Assembly (NCBI GenBank): GCA_002347985.1
Contig: DDYM01000039.1
Location: forward strand, 22,384-34,558
DNA: 12,175 bases
From: Bacteroidetes bacterium UBA2234
Lineage (GTDB): Bacteria > Bacteroidota > Bacteroidia > NS11-12g > UBA955
Reading direction: 5' to 3'
This document shows positions 1 through 7,590 of this stretch, one piece after another (within the stretch, counting starts at the first letter, position 1; the number at the start of each line of letters is the position of its first letter). The translations under genes and the position numbers were made by a program. The notes below the pieces were generated by a model. That model made no database searches. It saw nothing but the letters and a program-made list of their open reading frames with translations, and was not told where the DNA came from.

Positions 1-2504
1 GTGCCCGTTGAATTAATCCAAAGGGTTTTTTCCCCCTGCAATGCATACCAATATCCGGGGTATTCTGAATCGGTAATTGCATCATACATGATGGGAACAA
101 TGACATCGCCGAAGCTATTTACGATGCCCCATTTTTCATTGCTTTTCACCATGTAGTGTGATGGTTTTTGCGATACGATGATTTCTTGATATTTGGGTTT
201 CAGACTCCACTGCATCGACGGCAAACACAACAATCCGGTGCCGGTTGACTTGCTCGCCAGCCATTCGTGGTCGTTTAGTTTGCTTAGACTTGTTAAACTA
301 TCTGACAATAAAACCTTGCCATTGGCATGTGTGATAAACCAACTGTTTCCTATGGGTTCTAAAAGCAATGTGTCGGTAAGTTGTTGTAGGTCAGGTGTTT
401 TTACTTTTCTTACGGTTTTGGTATAGGCGTGGTATAAAATCCAATTTTTCTTTTGGCGTGCGAAAACCATTCCGTCGCCATGCATTCTAAAATCGTCGAT
501 TGCGCCCTTGATTGGTAGGTTGAATTCCCCACGAGAATAGTAAAAATTCCATTTTTTGTTTTTTAGCAGCGCGACTGTGCTACCCACCAATAGGGCTTTT
601 TCATAGATTGGCGGTACTAAAATCCTGCCGAGGGTATCAATGATTCCCCATCCTTTTTGTTGAACAAGCGTATAGGGTTTGCCAAAATCAACCGCCTCAG
701 AGTATTCTGCGCTGCATTGAATTGTATCGCGCCATAGGCAATAGCCATCGTTGATTTTGCCCATGAAACGACCAAAAGGCAAGGAGGTCATGCTTTCATA
801 TGCAAAGGGGGTTAATGAATTTCCGAGGGTATCAATCAGTGCCCAGTTTCCATTGATTTGTGCGGCGCATCGATTTTTCACCCACAATTTGGCGGGGGAC
901 TCAGTGGGTTCGTTTTCCCATGTTTCAAATCCAATGGCATCGTATTTGGGAGGGGTGAGCAATTTTCCTGATTCATTGAAAAGCGCCCATTTTTTATTGG
1001 TTTTTAGAGCGCCTCTTCGCGAAGCGGTATCGTATCGTAGGTTTTCAAATTTGCATGGTAGCAGTTCTTTGCCTCGGTAATTGAGAATTCCCCATCTGCC
1101 CCCACGTTGCACGAAAGCCATGCTACTACTGAACTGATAAATTGTTTCGTAATTGTTTTTGGTAAAGGGTTTACCGTCCTTGGTGATATAACTATATTCT
1201 ATCAACCCAAAGGTGTCCGTACGCATAACCAAGGCACAGCCAGGGATCAATGTGGAGCCATTTTCAACAAACTGGGATTTGTTATTGTTCAGCGCGAAGG
1301 GATAAGCCATCTTATAATCCAATTCCATCCAGGGCTGACCTGTTGATGAGTCTGCGAAATAGAAACCATCCTTGTTGGTGTAGGCATATGGCACAGGGAT
1401 TACCGTCAATGCCCTCAGTAGGAATTGTGCGCGCATCGTGAGATCTTGTCTACCAATTGGCGGCTCAGGTTGGTTTTTTAGATAGTTTTCGTACGCTTCA
1501 ACTGTGTTGATTTGTTGCGCTCTTTCAAAAGCCATCGCATCCAATTTCTGCAGAATGGAATTTTTTTGTGGGGCTTTTGGATAGGCTTTTAAGAAACGTA
1601 AATAGCTGAATTCTTGATCTTCGCTGCAAGCCAATTCGTATTCCCACTGGATTAGGGTGTCTTCGGCTTGTTGAATCATCAATTTAACCTGTTGGGTAGG
1701 TTTTTTGATTTTTAACAGTTGATTTCTTCTCACCGAAAGTGCGTTGATATCGCGAGAATGCATCAGGGAATCAAATTCCAATCGTTCGATGTATTCTTTT
1801 TGAAATTCAATGAGTTTATGGTGTGATTTGAGCGCGATCGACTCAAATTTTGGCGCATGGAAGGCGGTGTCTGGTGGCGTTTTTAGTTTTGCAACCGCTT
1901 GATTAAACGTCTCATCTTCGATGCGTTGAATAGCGACTTGATACTGAGAAATCCGTTCGTGATGGTATTCAATTTCCTGCAACAATTTCCGTGCATGCTC
2001 AAGATTGTAATTGGGTTTTTGGGTCCACCAAGTTTGTGTGAGAGTAAATAGCAGCGTGTCGGTATTTCTGTAGGTTACACCGTATTTTTTATCGTATTTT
2101 TTCCAAAGATCGCTTGATTTGTCTTTGCCGGCCTTGTTTAATGCGGGTTGTCCCCAATACTGTAGTGCCTTCAGTGCGAGGTGTAAATTGTCATCGCTGT
2201 CTTTGTTGTTGGGCAATAGGGCGAGTGCGTGATATAGGACGGGGTTTGTGCTGTCTTTGGTTAGAGTTCGTTGATATAAAATGACAGCGGCCTCTTTTTG
2301 GTTGAGTTCGGCAATACTTGCGGAGACTTGGTTTGTGTCTTTCGGGACAGACGATTTCCGTAATTTGGATTTAGATTTGGTGGATTTAGAGGAGATGCGA
2401 ATGAGTTTAAGTGCTTTTTCGATGGGGTCTGCGTTTGATGTCCCGACCCATGCCAGTAGGCACAGAAAAACGGCTGACATCAAGAGAGAACCACGAAATT
2501 TCAT
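1..2504 (-). CDS. Exported WG-repeat protein, C-terminus beyond left edge
   Basis: An open frame of 834 complete codons runs without a stop from the ATG at 2504 to the left edge, so the C-terminus is missing. Residues 1-25 are a signal peptide (hydrophobic core followed by SNA), so the protein should be exported to the periplasm or surface. Residues 30-460 are mostly helical and charged, with a stretch like TPR or outer-membrane assembly lipoproteins (YLRFLKAYP, AYENYLKNQP). From about residue 440, WG (KWG) repeats follow; their key Trp falls at W471, 506, 554, 619, 652, 688, 722, 766, 792 and 829, usually as (K/G)xWxxx(N/D)xxGxxxxPxxY. WG repeats form a beta-rich scaffold whose ligand is generally unknown. 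The gene starts 31 bp after the aldo/keto reductase stop on the same strand, so read-through is likely. No catalytic motif is visible. Family assignment is firm; function is unknown. Confidence 0.88.
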   Translation of the reverse strand, partial: MKFRGSLLMSAVFLCLLAWVGTSNADPIEKALKLIRISSKSTKSKSKLRKSSVPKDTNQVSASIAELNQKEAAVILYQRTLTKDSTNPVLYHALALLPNNKDSDDNLHLALKALQYWGQPALNKAGKDKSSDLWKKYDKKYGVTYRNTDTLLFTLTQTWWTQKPNYNLEHARKLLQEIEYHHERISQYQVAIQRIEDETFNQAVAKLKTPPDTAFHAPKFESIALKSHHKLIEFQKEYIERLEFDSLMHSRDINALSVRRNQLLKIKKPTQQVKLMIQQAEDTLIQWEYELACSEDQEFSYLRFLKAYPKAPQKNSILQKLDAMAFERAQQINTVEAYENYLKNQPEPPIGRQDLTMRAQFLLRALTVIPVPYAYTNKDGFYFADSSTGQPWMELDYKMAYPFALNNNKSQFVENGSTLIPGCALVMRTDTFGLIEYSYITKDGKPFTKNNYETIYQFSSSMAFVQRGGRWGILNYRGKELLPCKFENLRYDTASRRGALKTNKKWALFNESGKLLTPPKYDAIGFETWENEPTESPAKLWVKNRCAAQINGNWALIDTLGNSLTPFAYESMTSLPFGRFMGKINDGYCLWRDTIQCSAEYSEAVDFGKPYTLVQQKGWGIIDTLGRILVPPIYEKALLVGSTVALLKNKKWNFYYSRGEFNLPIKGAIDDFRMHGDGMVFARQKKNWILYHAYTKTVRKVKTPDLQQLTDTLLLEPIGNSWFITHANGKVLLSDSLTSLSKLNDHEWLASKSTGTGLLCLPSMQWSLKPKYQEIIVSQKPSHYMVKSNEKWGIVNSFGDVIVPIMYDAITDSEYPGYWYALQGEKTLWINSTG

Positions 2505-2535
2505 TCGCGCCAAATGTGCAAACCTTATGCCATAC

Positions 2536-3519
2536 TTAGTATAGCGGATGTTGGGGTTTATTTTGAAGGATAGTTTCGATTTGCTCCATCACTTCGGGCG
2601 TGAGTTTGTGAAGAATCTCCGTTGATTTTAGGGTTTCTTCGAGTTGTTCTGTTTTGGTAGCTCCAAGAATCACGGTGCTAACATTGGGGTTTTTAAGGCA
2701 CCATGCAACGCCGAGTTGGGGCATAGAGACGCCAATTTCTTTGGAAAAGTCTACCAAATTGCCAACGATTTTGCGGTTATTTTCTTGAAGAAGTTTTTCT
2801 GAAAGCCATCCAAGTTCGGCGCGATTTAAGCGCGATTCGGTAGGGGGTTGATTGAGGTATTTCCCGGTGAGATAACCAGAAGCGAGCGGACTCCAAATGG
2901 TTGTTCCAAGGCCCACTGTTTTATAAATTTGATCATATTCAACCTCTACTTTGTCGCGCACCAACATGTTGTATTGGGGTTGCTCCATTACGGGTCCGAT
3001 GAGGTTGTAACGTTGGGCCACCATGTGGGCTTCCATGATTTCTTGTGCGCTCCATTCTGAGGTTCCCCAATAGAGGATTTTTCCGGCGAGGATGAGTTGG
3101 TGCATGGACCAAACGGTTTCCTCGATGGGTGATTGTTTGTCTGGGCGGTGACAGAAATATAAATCCAGGTAATCAACTTGCAGGCGTTGGAGGGCTTGGT
3201 TGCAAGCTTCAACGATGTGTTTGCGATGTAAGCCTCTCTGTGTGGGTACCTTTGGACCTGCGCCAAAAAATACTTTTGAACTTACGATATAGGAATCGCG
3301 AGACCAGTTTTTCTTTTTGAGAATCTGACCCATGACTCTTTCCGATTCACCTGCTGCATAAACTTCTGCATTGTCGAAAAAATTCACACCGGCCTCATAG
3401 GCAATGTCCATGAGGCGCTCGGATGTGTTATTTTCTATTTGATTTCCAAAAGTAATCCAACTGCCAAAGCTCAATTCAGATATTGGCAATCCGGATTTTC
3501 CGAGTCTACGATATTCCAT
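2536..3519 (-). CDS. Aldo/keto reductase, Kv-beta-like (AKR6-type)
   Basis: A complete 327-residue (alpha/beta)8-barrel NADPH-dependent oxidoreductase, expected in the cytoplasm, reducing aldehydes or ketones. The whole length resembles potassium-channel beta subunits: YRRLGKSGL at the N-terminus, FFDNAEVYAAGESE at 47-60, RGLHRKHI at 95-102, YWGTSEWSAQEIMEA at 150-164, and WSPLASGYLTGKY at 209-221 on the cofactor-binding side. The catalytic tetrad can be read as D49, Y54, K82 and H124. Animal Kv-beta proteins have Asn at the last position, so this protein keeps the usual reductase His. No potassium channel gene lies nearby. The start at 3519 matches the N-terminus of the family, and a promoter-like box lies just upstream. 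It probably heads a transcript that continues into the WG-repeat gene. The physiological substrate cannot be inferred. Confidence 0.93.
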   Translation of the reverse strand: MEYRRLGKSGLPISELSFGSWITFGNQIENNTSERLMDIAYEAGVNFFDNAEVYAAGESERVMGQILKKKNWSRDSYIVSSKVFFGAGPKVPTQRGLHRKHIVEACNQALQRLQVDYLDLYFCHRPDKQSPIEETVWSMHQLILAGKILYWGTSEWSAQEIMEAHMVAQRYNLIGPVMEQPQYNMLVRDKVEVEYDQIYKTVGLGTTIWSPLASGYLTGKYLNQPPTESRLNRAELGWLSEKLLQENNRKIVGNLVDFSKEIGVSMPQLGVAWCLKNPNVSTVILGATKTEQLEETLKSTEILHKLTPEVMEQIETILQNKPQHPLY

Positions 3520-3524
3520 AGACG

Positions 3525-3532
3525 CGAAAGTA
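3525..3532 (-). promoter_or_regulatory. Candidate -7 box for the aldo/keto reductase gene
   Basis: The minus strand reads TACTTTCG, one mismatch from the Bacteroidota -7 consensus TAnnTTTG. A TTG sits 15 nt further upstream, which is shorter than the usual spacing. The box ends only 5 nt before the ATG at 3519, so transcription from it would give a leaderless or nearly leaderless mRNA. The 50-bp gap after the START gene is the only non-coding room upstream. Confidence 0.4.
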
Positions 3533-3569
3533 CGAATTTTAAAAGTTCAACTGCGCTTGCGTTTCTAAT

Positions 3570-4220
3570 TTATGGGTATCGCTCGATGACCCAGTCGACA
3601 TGAGCATTTGCGTATTTTGGAAGCAGTACGCGTTGCTTAAGTTTTGTTAAACTGCTGTAGGGTCCTTCGGAAATAAATAAGTTTATTACCCATGCCGGGA
3701 CCTCTCCACCTGGGTCTAGGGAGATAAAATATTCACCTTTTAATTTGTTTTTGGCTACGGGTTTAAGAACCCATTTGGTATGGTTTTTTTTCACGCGTAC
3801 AATTCCATTCACTTCGGGTAAAACAGTAGGTACGGCGTAGGTTTCCATTGTGACATCTTTGCTTACGGGATTTTGTTTGATGGTGTAGTGACCGCAAACA
3901 TCCCTATCGTCTAGAGGCCATGGGGTTGATATTTTTTGGTATACTGTAAAGTCCGTGGGACTGATTTTGCTAATTATCCTTGCCTCGGTCATCTGATAGA
4001 TCCATTGAGGGTAAAGGCTGATATCACTCAGACAAGCAACTGCGGTGTTCAATGAACAGGATAGATCGAGGTCTGCTTTAATTTCTTTGATTACTGATCC
4101 GGGTACAGAACGAGTGAAGACAACTACGCCCGAACCAGATTTGGATTTGTTCCATGGAATTTCAGGTCCTACAAAAAGGGGCGAAATGGCTAAAAAAATT
4201 GAGATAGCTGGCCGGATCAT
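3570..4220 (-). CDS. Exported START-domain (SRPBCC fold) lipid-binding protein
   Basis: A 216-residue protein with a hydrophobic N-terminus (residues 3-18) that looks like a signal peptide, followed by one START domain (about 30-215). The signature segments are clear: YPQWIYQM at 70-77, WPLDDRD at 101-107, and DPGGEVPAWVINLF at 169-182 leading to the C-terminal amphipathic helix. START domains enclose a hydrophobic ligand such as a sterol, phospholipid or other lipid in a deep pocket; bacterial members are poorly characterised. The gene is the last of a three-gene unit and starts 11 bp after the stop of the TMEM220-like gene, so co-transcription is very likely. Secretion plus this context suggests lipid handling in the periplasm, which is inference. 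The ligand is not predictable from sequence. No Shine-Dalgarno is seen at the usual spacing. Confidence 0.85.
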   Translation of the reverse strand: MIRPAISIFLAISPLFVGPEIPWNKSKSGSGVVVFTRSVPGSVIKEIKADLDLSCSLNTAVACLSDISLYPQWIYQMTEARIISKISPTDFTVYQKISTPWPLDDRDVCGHYTIKQNPVSKDVTMETYAVPTVLPEVNGIVRVKKNHTKWVLKPVAKNKLKGEYFISLDPGGEVPAWVINLFISEGPYSSLTKLKQRVLLPKYANAHVDWVIERYP

Positions 4221-4231
4221 GCAAAAATTGG

Positions 4232-4579
4232 TTAGGAAATCCTTTTTCTTATTATGATTATATATTGCAATATTGCTATGAAAGAACAGATGAACAATCC
4301 CAAACTTTCTCGTGCCAATTCATTGTTCACGGTTTTCATTGAATCGCCCAAACCTTCCCAAATCGGAGGCCATTGGAAAATTCCGAAAATTGCGGTAAAA
4401 ATGGCCCAAATCAAGTAAAATTTGCGAAAAAAGTGAGATTTTTGGTTGAAAATCGACAAAAAACACAAAAAAGCGCTACCCAAATAAACGGCCATCCATA
4501 CCAAAGGGTCGGGGTCGTTGTATTGTAAAGCAGCAAATAGAATGAAGATTACGCCGAAAAATATGTGGAAGATTTTCAT
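4232..4579 (-). CDS. TMEM220-like four-helix membrane protein
   Basis: A 115-residue integral membrane protein with four hydrophobic segments at about 3-18, 27-43, 53-70 and 93-111. Two features mark the transmembrane 220 family: QYNDPDP directly after the first helix (19-25) and NNELARESLGL (85-95) before the last helix. The family occurs in bacteria and animals and has no established biochemical function. The conserved acidic and Asn residues at the membrane surface suggest a binding or structural role, but this is inference. It starts 3 bp after the stop of the haem/FG-GAP lipoprotein and ends 11 bp before the START gene, so the three genes almost certainly form one operon. The length is normal for the family. 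Confidence 0.85.
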   Translation of the reverse strand: MKIFHIFFGVIFILFAALQYNDPDPLVWMAVYLGSAFLCFLSIFNQKSHFFRKFYLIWAIFTAIFGIFQWPPIWEGLGDSMKTVNNELARESLGLFICSFIAILQYIIIIRKRIS

Positions 4580-4582
4580 GGG

Positions 4583-6121
4583 TTAGCGGGTTTTGTTTTC
4601 AAGATAAAGACAAGCGGGGCCTGCTGCAAAGTGTTTTACCATTTCTTGGGTCATGAAACTTTCGGGTCCCATCGACAAGTTGCCGAGAACCAAATCATCG
4701 TCGCCATCTCCGTCTGCATCTGCGGCATCCATGGTTAACCACCGACCCAAATCATATCCAGGTAATTCATAGGGTTGAAAATCTCCTTTGTTGTTTTCGA
4801 AATACAGCAAAGATTCTTGGGGTTGATTGAGGAAATCGGCGAAGAAGGCAATTGTAACAATATCGAGGTCGCCATCGAGGTCGAAATCTTTTACTGCCGG
4901 TTTAAAGCACCCATGGACGGGGTAAAAATAACTTTGTTTGAGCTGATTGTTTCCTTGGTTTAGGTAGATATATACTCCGTGATAAGGTTTAAGAATCACC
5001 GTATAATCTGCATTGTCGCCGCAGGTATAAATGATGTCTAATTTGCCATCGCCATTCATATCCGCCAGCTCAAAATTGGTTGATCCAAACACCGGCATCG
5101 TTTCTAGAAGTATCGCTGTTTCTTGATATCCTTTCCCTGTGTTTTTGAACAGTACGATGCTCTCTTTGTTCTGTGCGAATAGGGTGAGGATATCTTTTTT
5201 TCCATCACCGTCCCAATCGGCGATTTTGGTGCTGATCGCACCGGGTATATCTCTTAGAATTTGTAATTCTTCTTTGGTTTTTGGATTGTAGGTAAAGGTT
5301 TTGCCTTTTAAATGACCGAAGCCATTGATTAATAGTTCATTGTTTGGAAGGTAGAACGACTGTACGGGCCGAGGTAATTTATCGGCGATGAGCTTTTCTC
5401 CTTTGGTTTGGGGGTTGAAAGAGTGGATGGATCCGATTTTCGCATTTGTGGGCTGAATTGACCCGATGCAATTGACCAACCATTCATTGTTTTTACTTTG
5501 GTCTACCCAGGTAACTGCGGTAGGGAAGGCTTTTCGCCACAACAAATCTCCGGCGGTTTGGTAGGCGGATAAATCTCCTTTTTCGCCAAAGCTTCCCATG
5601 ATAATTTGTTTTGATTTTGGTACAATGTTCACGAATGTGGTCATGGGCATATTGCCAACTGCAGGAAAATTGCCTGCTTGGTATGGCAAAGAGAAGATGC
5701 CTTTGCTTGGTTTAATGGGATGGTTTCGAACCTGGCCGGGAAGAGAATCAGGTGCCAATGCAGCAAAATACTGAAGCACTTTATCAAGGTCTTCGTGGGA
5801 AATGGTTGGCTCCGAGGGGTAGGTTCCGGGTTCCACATTTGGATCTGATTTTTCATTGAAATAGGTTTCTCCGTTGTGTTCGAAAATCCCCATTTTCGCG
5901 GCCATTACCGGGATTACGCTAGCCCACGCTGATTTGTTTAAATATTCAGCAGGGATGAATGTATGACAAGAACCACACACGGCTTTCACCGTGGCCTCAT
6001 TTTGTTTTGCCGCGGCAATATCGGCAGCCGATGTTTCATTCGTAGAATCGGATTCCTTGCTGCCACAGGCAGACAGAGTAAGCGAAATCCACAGCAATGA
6101 GATATTAATATAACTTTTCAT
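4583..6121 (-). CDS. Lipoprotein with c-type haem motif and FG-GAP/VCBS propeller
   Basis: A 512-residue protein. Residues 1-19 form a lipoprotein signal with lipobox LSAC, giving C19 as the lipidated N-terminus. A short cytochrome c-like segment follows, with CGSCH at 49-53 for covalent haem attachment; M73 or M77 could be the distal ligand. From about residue 140 the protein is a beta-propeller of FG-GAP/VCBS type, with calcium-loop motifs of the D-x-D-x-D-G-x-x-D kind at 302-310 (DWDGDGKKD), 354-362 (DMNGDGKLD), 412-420 (DFDLDGDLD) and 467-475. It is probably anchored to a membrane and faces the periplasm or surface, with the haem passing electrons or binding a small ligand. It heads the operon with the TMEM220-like and START genes, and a perfect TAnnTTTG box lies upstream. 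The haem motif and propeller are clear; the biochemical role is unknown. Confidence 0.9.
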   Translation of the reverse strand: MKSYINISLLWISLTLSACGSKESDSTNETSAADIAAAKQNEATVKAVCGSCHTFIPAEYLNKSAWASVIPVMAAKMGIFEHNGETYFNEKSDPNVEPGTYPSEPTISHEDLDKVLQYFAALAPDSLPGQVRNHPIKPSKGIFSLPYQAGNFPAVGNMPMTTFVNIVPKSKQIIMGSFGEKGDLSAYQTAGDLLWRKAFPTAVTWVDQSKNNEWLVNCIGSIQPTNAKIGSIHSFNPQTKGEKLIADKLPRPVQSFYLPNNELLINGFGHLKGKTFTYNPKTKEELQILRDIPGAISTKIADWDGDGKKDILTLFAQNKESIVLFKNTGKGYQETAILLETMPVFGSTNFELADMNGDGKLDIIYTCGDNADYTVILKPYHGVYIYLNQGNNQLKQSYFYPVHGCFKPAVKDFDLDGDLDIVTIAFFADFLNQPQESLLYFENNKGDFQPYELPGYDLGRWLTMDAADADGDGDDDLVLGNLSMGPESFMTQEMVKHFAAGPACLYLENKTR

Positions 6122-6142
6122 TCAGTAATGGGTCTGATGTCT

Positions 6143-6150
6143 CAAAGGTA
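6143..6150 (-). promoter_or_regulatory. -7 promoter box of the haem lipoprotein operon
   Basis: The minus strand reads TACCTTTG, a perfect match to the Bacteroidota -7 consensus TAnnTTTG, ending 21 nt before the ATG at 6121. This would give a leader of roughly 15-18 nt. No clear -33 TTTG is visible at the expected spacing; the upstream stretch is A-rich. Confidence 0.6.
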
Positions 6151-6199
6151 ATTTGTTCACTTTGTTTTTGTTCGACATCGTGATTGATAAATTTTACTT

Positions 6200-6216
6200 A
6201 TTGTAAATTTTACAAT
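6200..6216. promoter_or_regulatory. 17-nt palindrome, candidate operator
   Basis: ATTGTAAATTTTACAAT is a perfect inverted repeat around a single central T. It lies in the divergent intergenic region and covers the TTG (6201-6203) that fits the -33 element of the rightward promoter. Half of it, TAAATTTTAC (6204-6213), also occurs at 6188-6197 in the same orientation, 16 bp away. This is a plausible binding site for a dimeric regulator, but AT-rich palindromes also arise by chance. Confidence 0.4.
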
Positions 6217-6225
6217 TATAATATC

Positions 6226-6233
6226 TACCTTCG
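6226..6233 (+). promoter_or_regulatory. -7 promoter box of the T9SS-secreted protein gene
   Basis: TACCTTCG is one mismatch from TAnnTTTG. A TTG at 6201-6203 lies 22 nt upstream, near the usual -33 position. A start point a few nt after 6233 falls downstream of the longest possible ATG (6184), which supports the ATG at 6259 as the true start. Confidence 0.5.
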
Positions 6234-6258
6234 TTTGAATGGCCTAGCCATTAAACTG

Positions 6259-7590
6259 ATGAAAACAATAAAAACCGTCATTTTTTCTGCTGTAATAATT
6301 GCAGCGGTAACGCGCCTTTCCGCACAAAAATCGCCCATCAATTTTGAAAGTTCAGGAAATGGTGCAGCCTTTACATGGACTACTTTCGAAAATGATGCAA
6401 ATCCAACCCTCGAAATTGTTGCGAATCCAAATTCGGCCGGAATGAATGTTTCGTCAACAGTGGCAAAATTTACGGCGTTGAAAGCGGGGCAGCCTTGGGC
6501 TGGTTTTGAAAGCAAACATGGTAGTGATTTGGGCACTTTTAATTTGAGCGCCAGTAATTGCATCGTGAAATTGTTAGTTTGGAAATCGGTAAAGAGCGAC
6601 GTAGGTATCAAATTTGCCTCGGCATCTGGAGCATCAACAGGAGAAATCAAAGTAGCCAATACAACTACAAATGCATGGGAAGAGTTAATTTTTGATTTTA
6701 GTGCTCGCATCGGAGAGTCCAATGATCAAATTATCATTTTTCCTGATTTTGCATTGAACCCCGTTCGTGGGGCTGACAATATTTGTTACATCGATAATAT
6801 TCGTTTTGAAGGCAAAGGACCTGCTTTGGATGTTCCAACCGATGCGGCACCCACTCCAACGGCCTCAGCTTCGGATGTTATCTCAATGTTCAGTAAGCCG
6901 TATTCAAATGTGGCTGTGAATACTTGGAGAACGGATTGGTCTTTGGCAACTTTGGAAGATATTTCAGTTGCCGGGGACGACACAAAAAAATACTCTAGTT
7001 TGAATTTCGTAGGTGTGGAATCAATTGGAACGAATGCCATCGATGCGAGTGGGATGACCTTTTTCCATGTGGATGCATGGACTCCAAATATGACACAATT
7101 CAAAATAAAGTGGGTTGATTTTGGTGCCAACAACGCATACGGCGGCGGTGACGATACGGAACATGAATTGACATATTCCAATCCAAGTCAGAAAAAATGG
7201 AATTCATACCACATACCTCTTTCGGATTTTGCGGGTTTGAAGAGTTTGACGCATTTATCGCAATTGATTTTCAGTGGCGCACCTACTGGCGATGGAGTGG
7301 TTTATATTGATAATGTATATTTCAGTAGAACATCTGCTACTGACAAAGCTCCTATTGTGGAGTTGTCATTTGCATTATTTCCCAATCCATCCAATTCAAT
7401 AATTGTTGTGAATAGCGAAATTCCAATGAATGAAATCGTATTTTATTCTTCAACGGGTGTTGCGGTTCTGACGATCAAAAACGTGAAGTCAAACCAAGCG
7501 ATTGATATTACAAGTTTGTCTTCAGGGATTTATCAGTGCGTTGCAAAAACGGGGGAATCCTTGTTGGTAAGACAATTTTCGAAGCAATAA
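6259..7590 (+). CDS. Secreted protein with two carbohydrate-binding-like domains and T9SS sorting domain
   Basis: A 443-residue protein when started at 6259. The frame is open from 6184, but only the later ATG puts a normal signal peptide (residues 1-23, ending SAQ) at the N-terminus and lies after the promoter box. Domain 1 (about 25-183) starts PINFESSG, contains PWAGFESK, NAWEELIFDFS and YIDNIRFEG, and resembles the jelly-roll carbohydrate-binding modules of Bacteroidota glycanases. Domain 2 (about 190-358) has NTWRTDWS, FKIKWVDFG, DDTEHELTY, IPLSDF and VVYIDNVYF, another jelly-roll of the kind found next to family 16 glycoside hydrolases. Residues 371-443 are a type A T9SS C-terminal domain (LFPNPSNS, YSSTGV, SSGIYQCV), for export across the outer membrane and usually surface attachment. 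No catalytic domain is present. Glycan binding is inferred. Confidence 0.88.
   Translation: MKTIKTVIFSAVIIAAVTRLSAQKSPINFESSGNGAAFTWTTFENDANPTLEIVANPNSAGMNVSSTVAKFTALKAGQPWAGFESKHGSDLGTFNLSASNCIVKLLVWKSVKSDVGIKFASASGASTGEIKVANTTTNAWEELIFDFSARIGESNDQIIIFPDFALNPVRGADNICYIDNIRFEGKGPALDVPTDAAPTPTASASDVISMFSKPYSNVAVNTWRTDWSLATLEDISVAGDDTKKYSSLNFVGVESIGTNAIDASGMTFFHVDAWTPNMTQFKIKWVDFGANNAYGGGDDTEHELTYSNPSQKKWNSYHIPLSDFAGLKSLTHLSQLIFSGAPTGDGVVYIDNVYFSRTSATDKAPIVELSFALFPNPSNSIIVVNSEIPMNEIVFYSSTGVAVLTIKNVKSNQAIDITSLSSGIYQCVAKTGESLLVRQFSKQ

Noticed and set aside
193..1441. Plus-strand open frames of 60-110 codons
   Set aside because: They are antisense to the WG-repeat gene, have no recognisable domain or promoter, and the minus frame is open across the whole stretch with clear repeats.
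4690..5230. Repeated DNA blocks in the FG-GAP gene
   Set aside because: The similarity comes from repeated calcium-loop codons (GAT/GGC) of the protein; there is no direct DNA repeat suggesting a mobile or phase-variable element.
6184..6258. N-terminal extension of the secreted protein from the ATG at 6184
   Set aside because: It would put 25 residues before a standard signal peptide and would start upstream of the promoter box at 6226-6233.
6225..7181. Minus-strand open frames of 165 and 131 codons
   Set aside because: They lie opposite the T9SS-secreted protein, whose signal peptide, domains and sorting domain are unmistakable.
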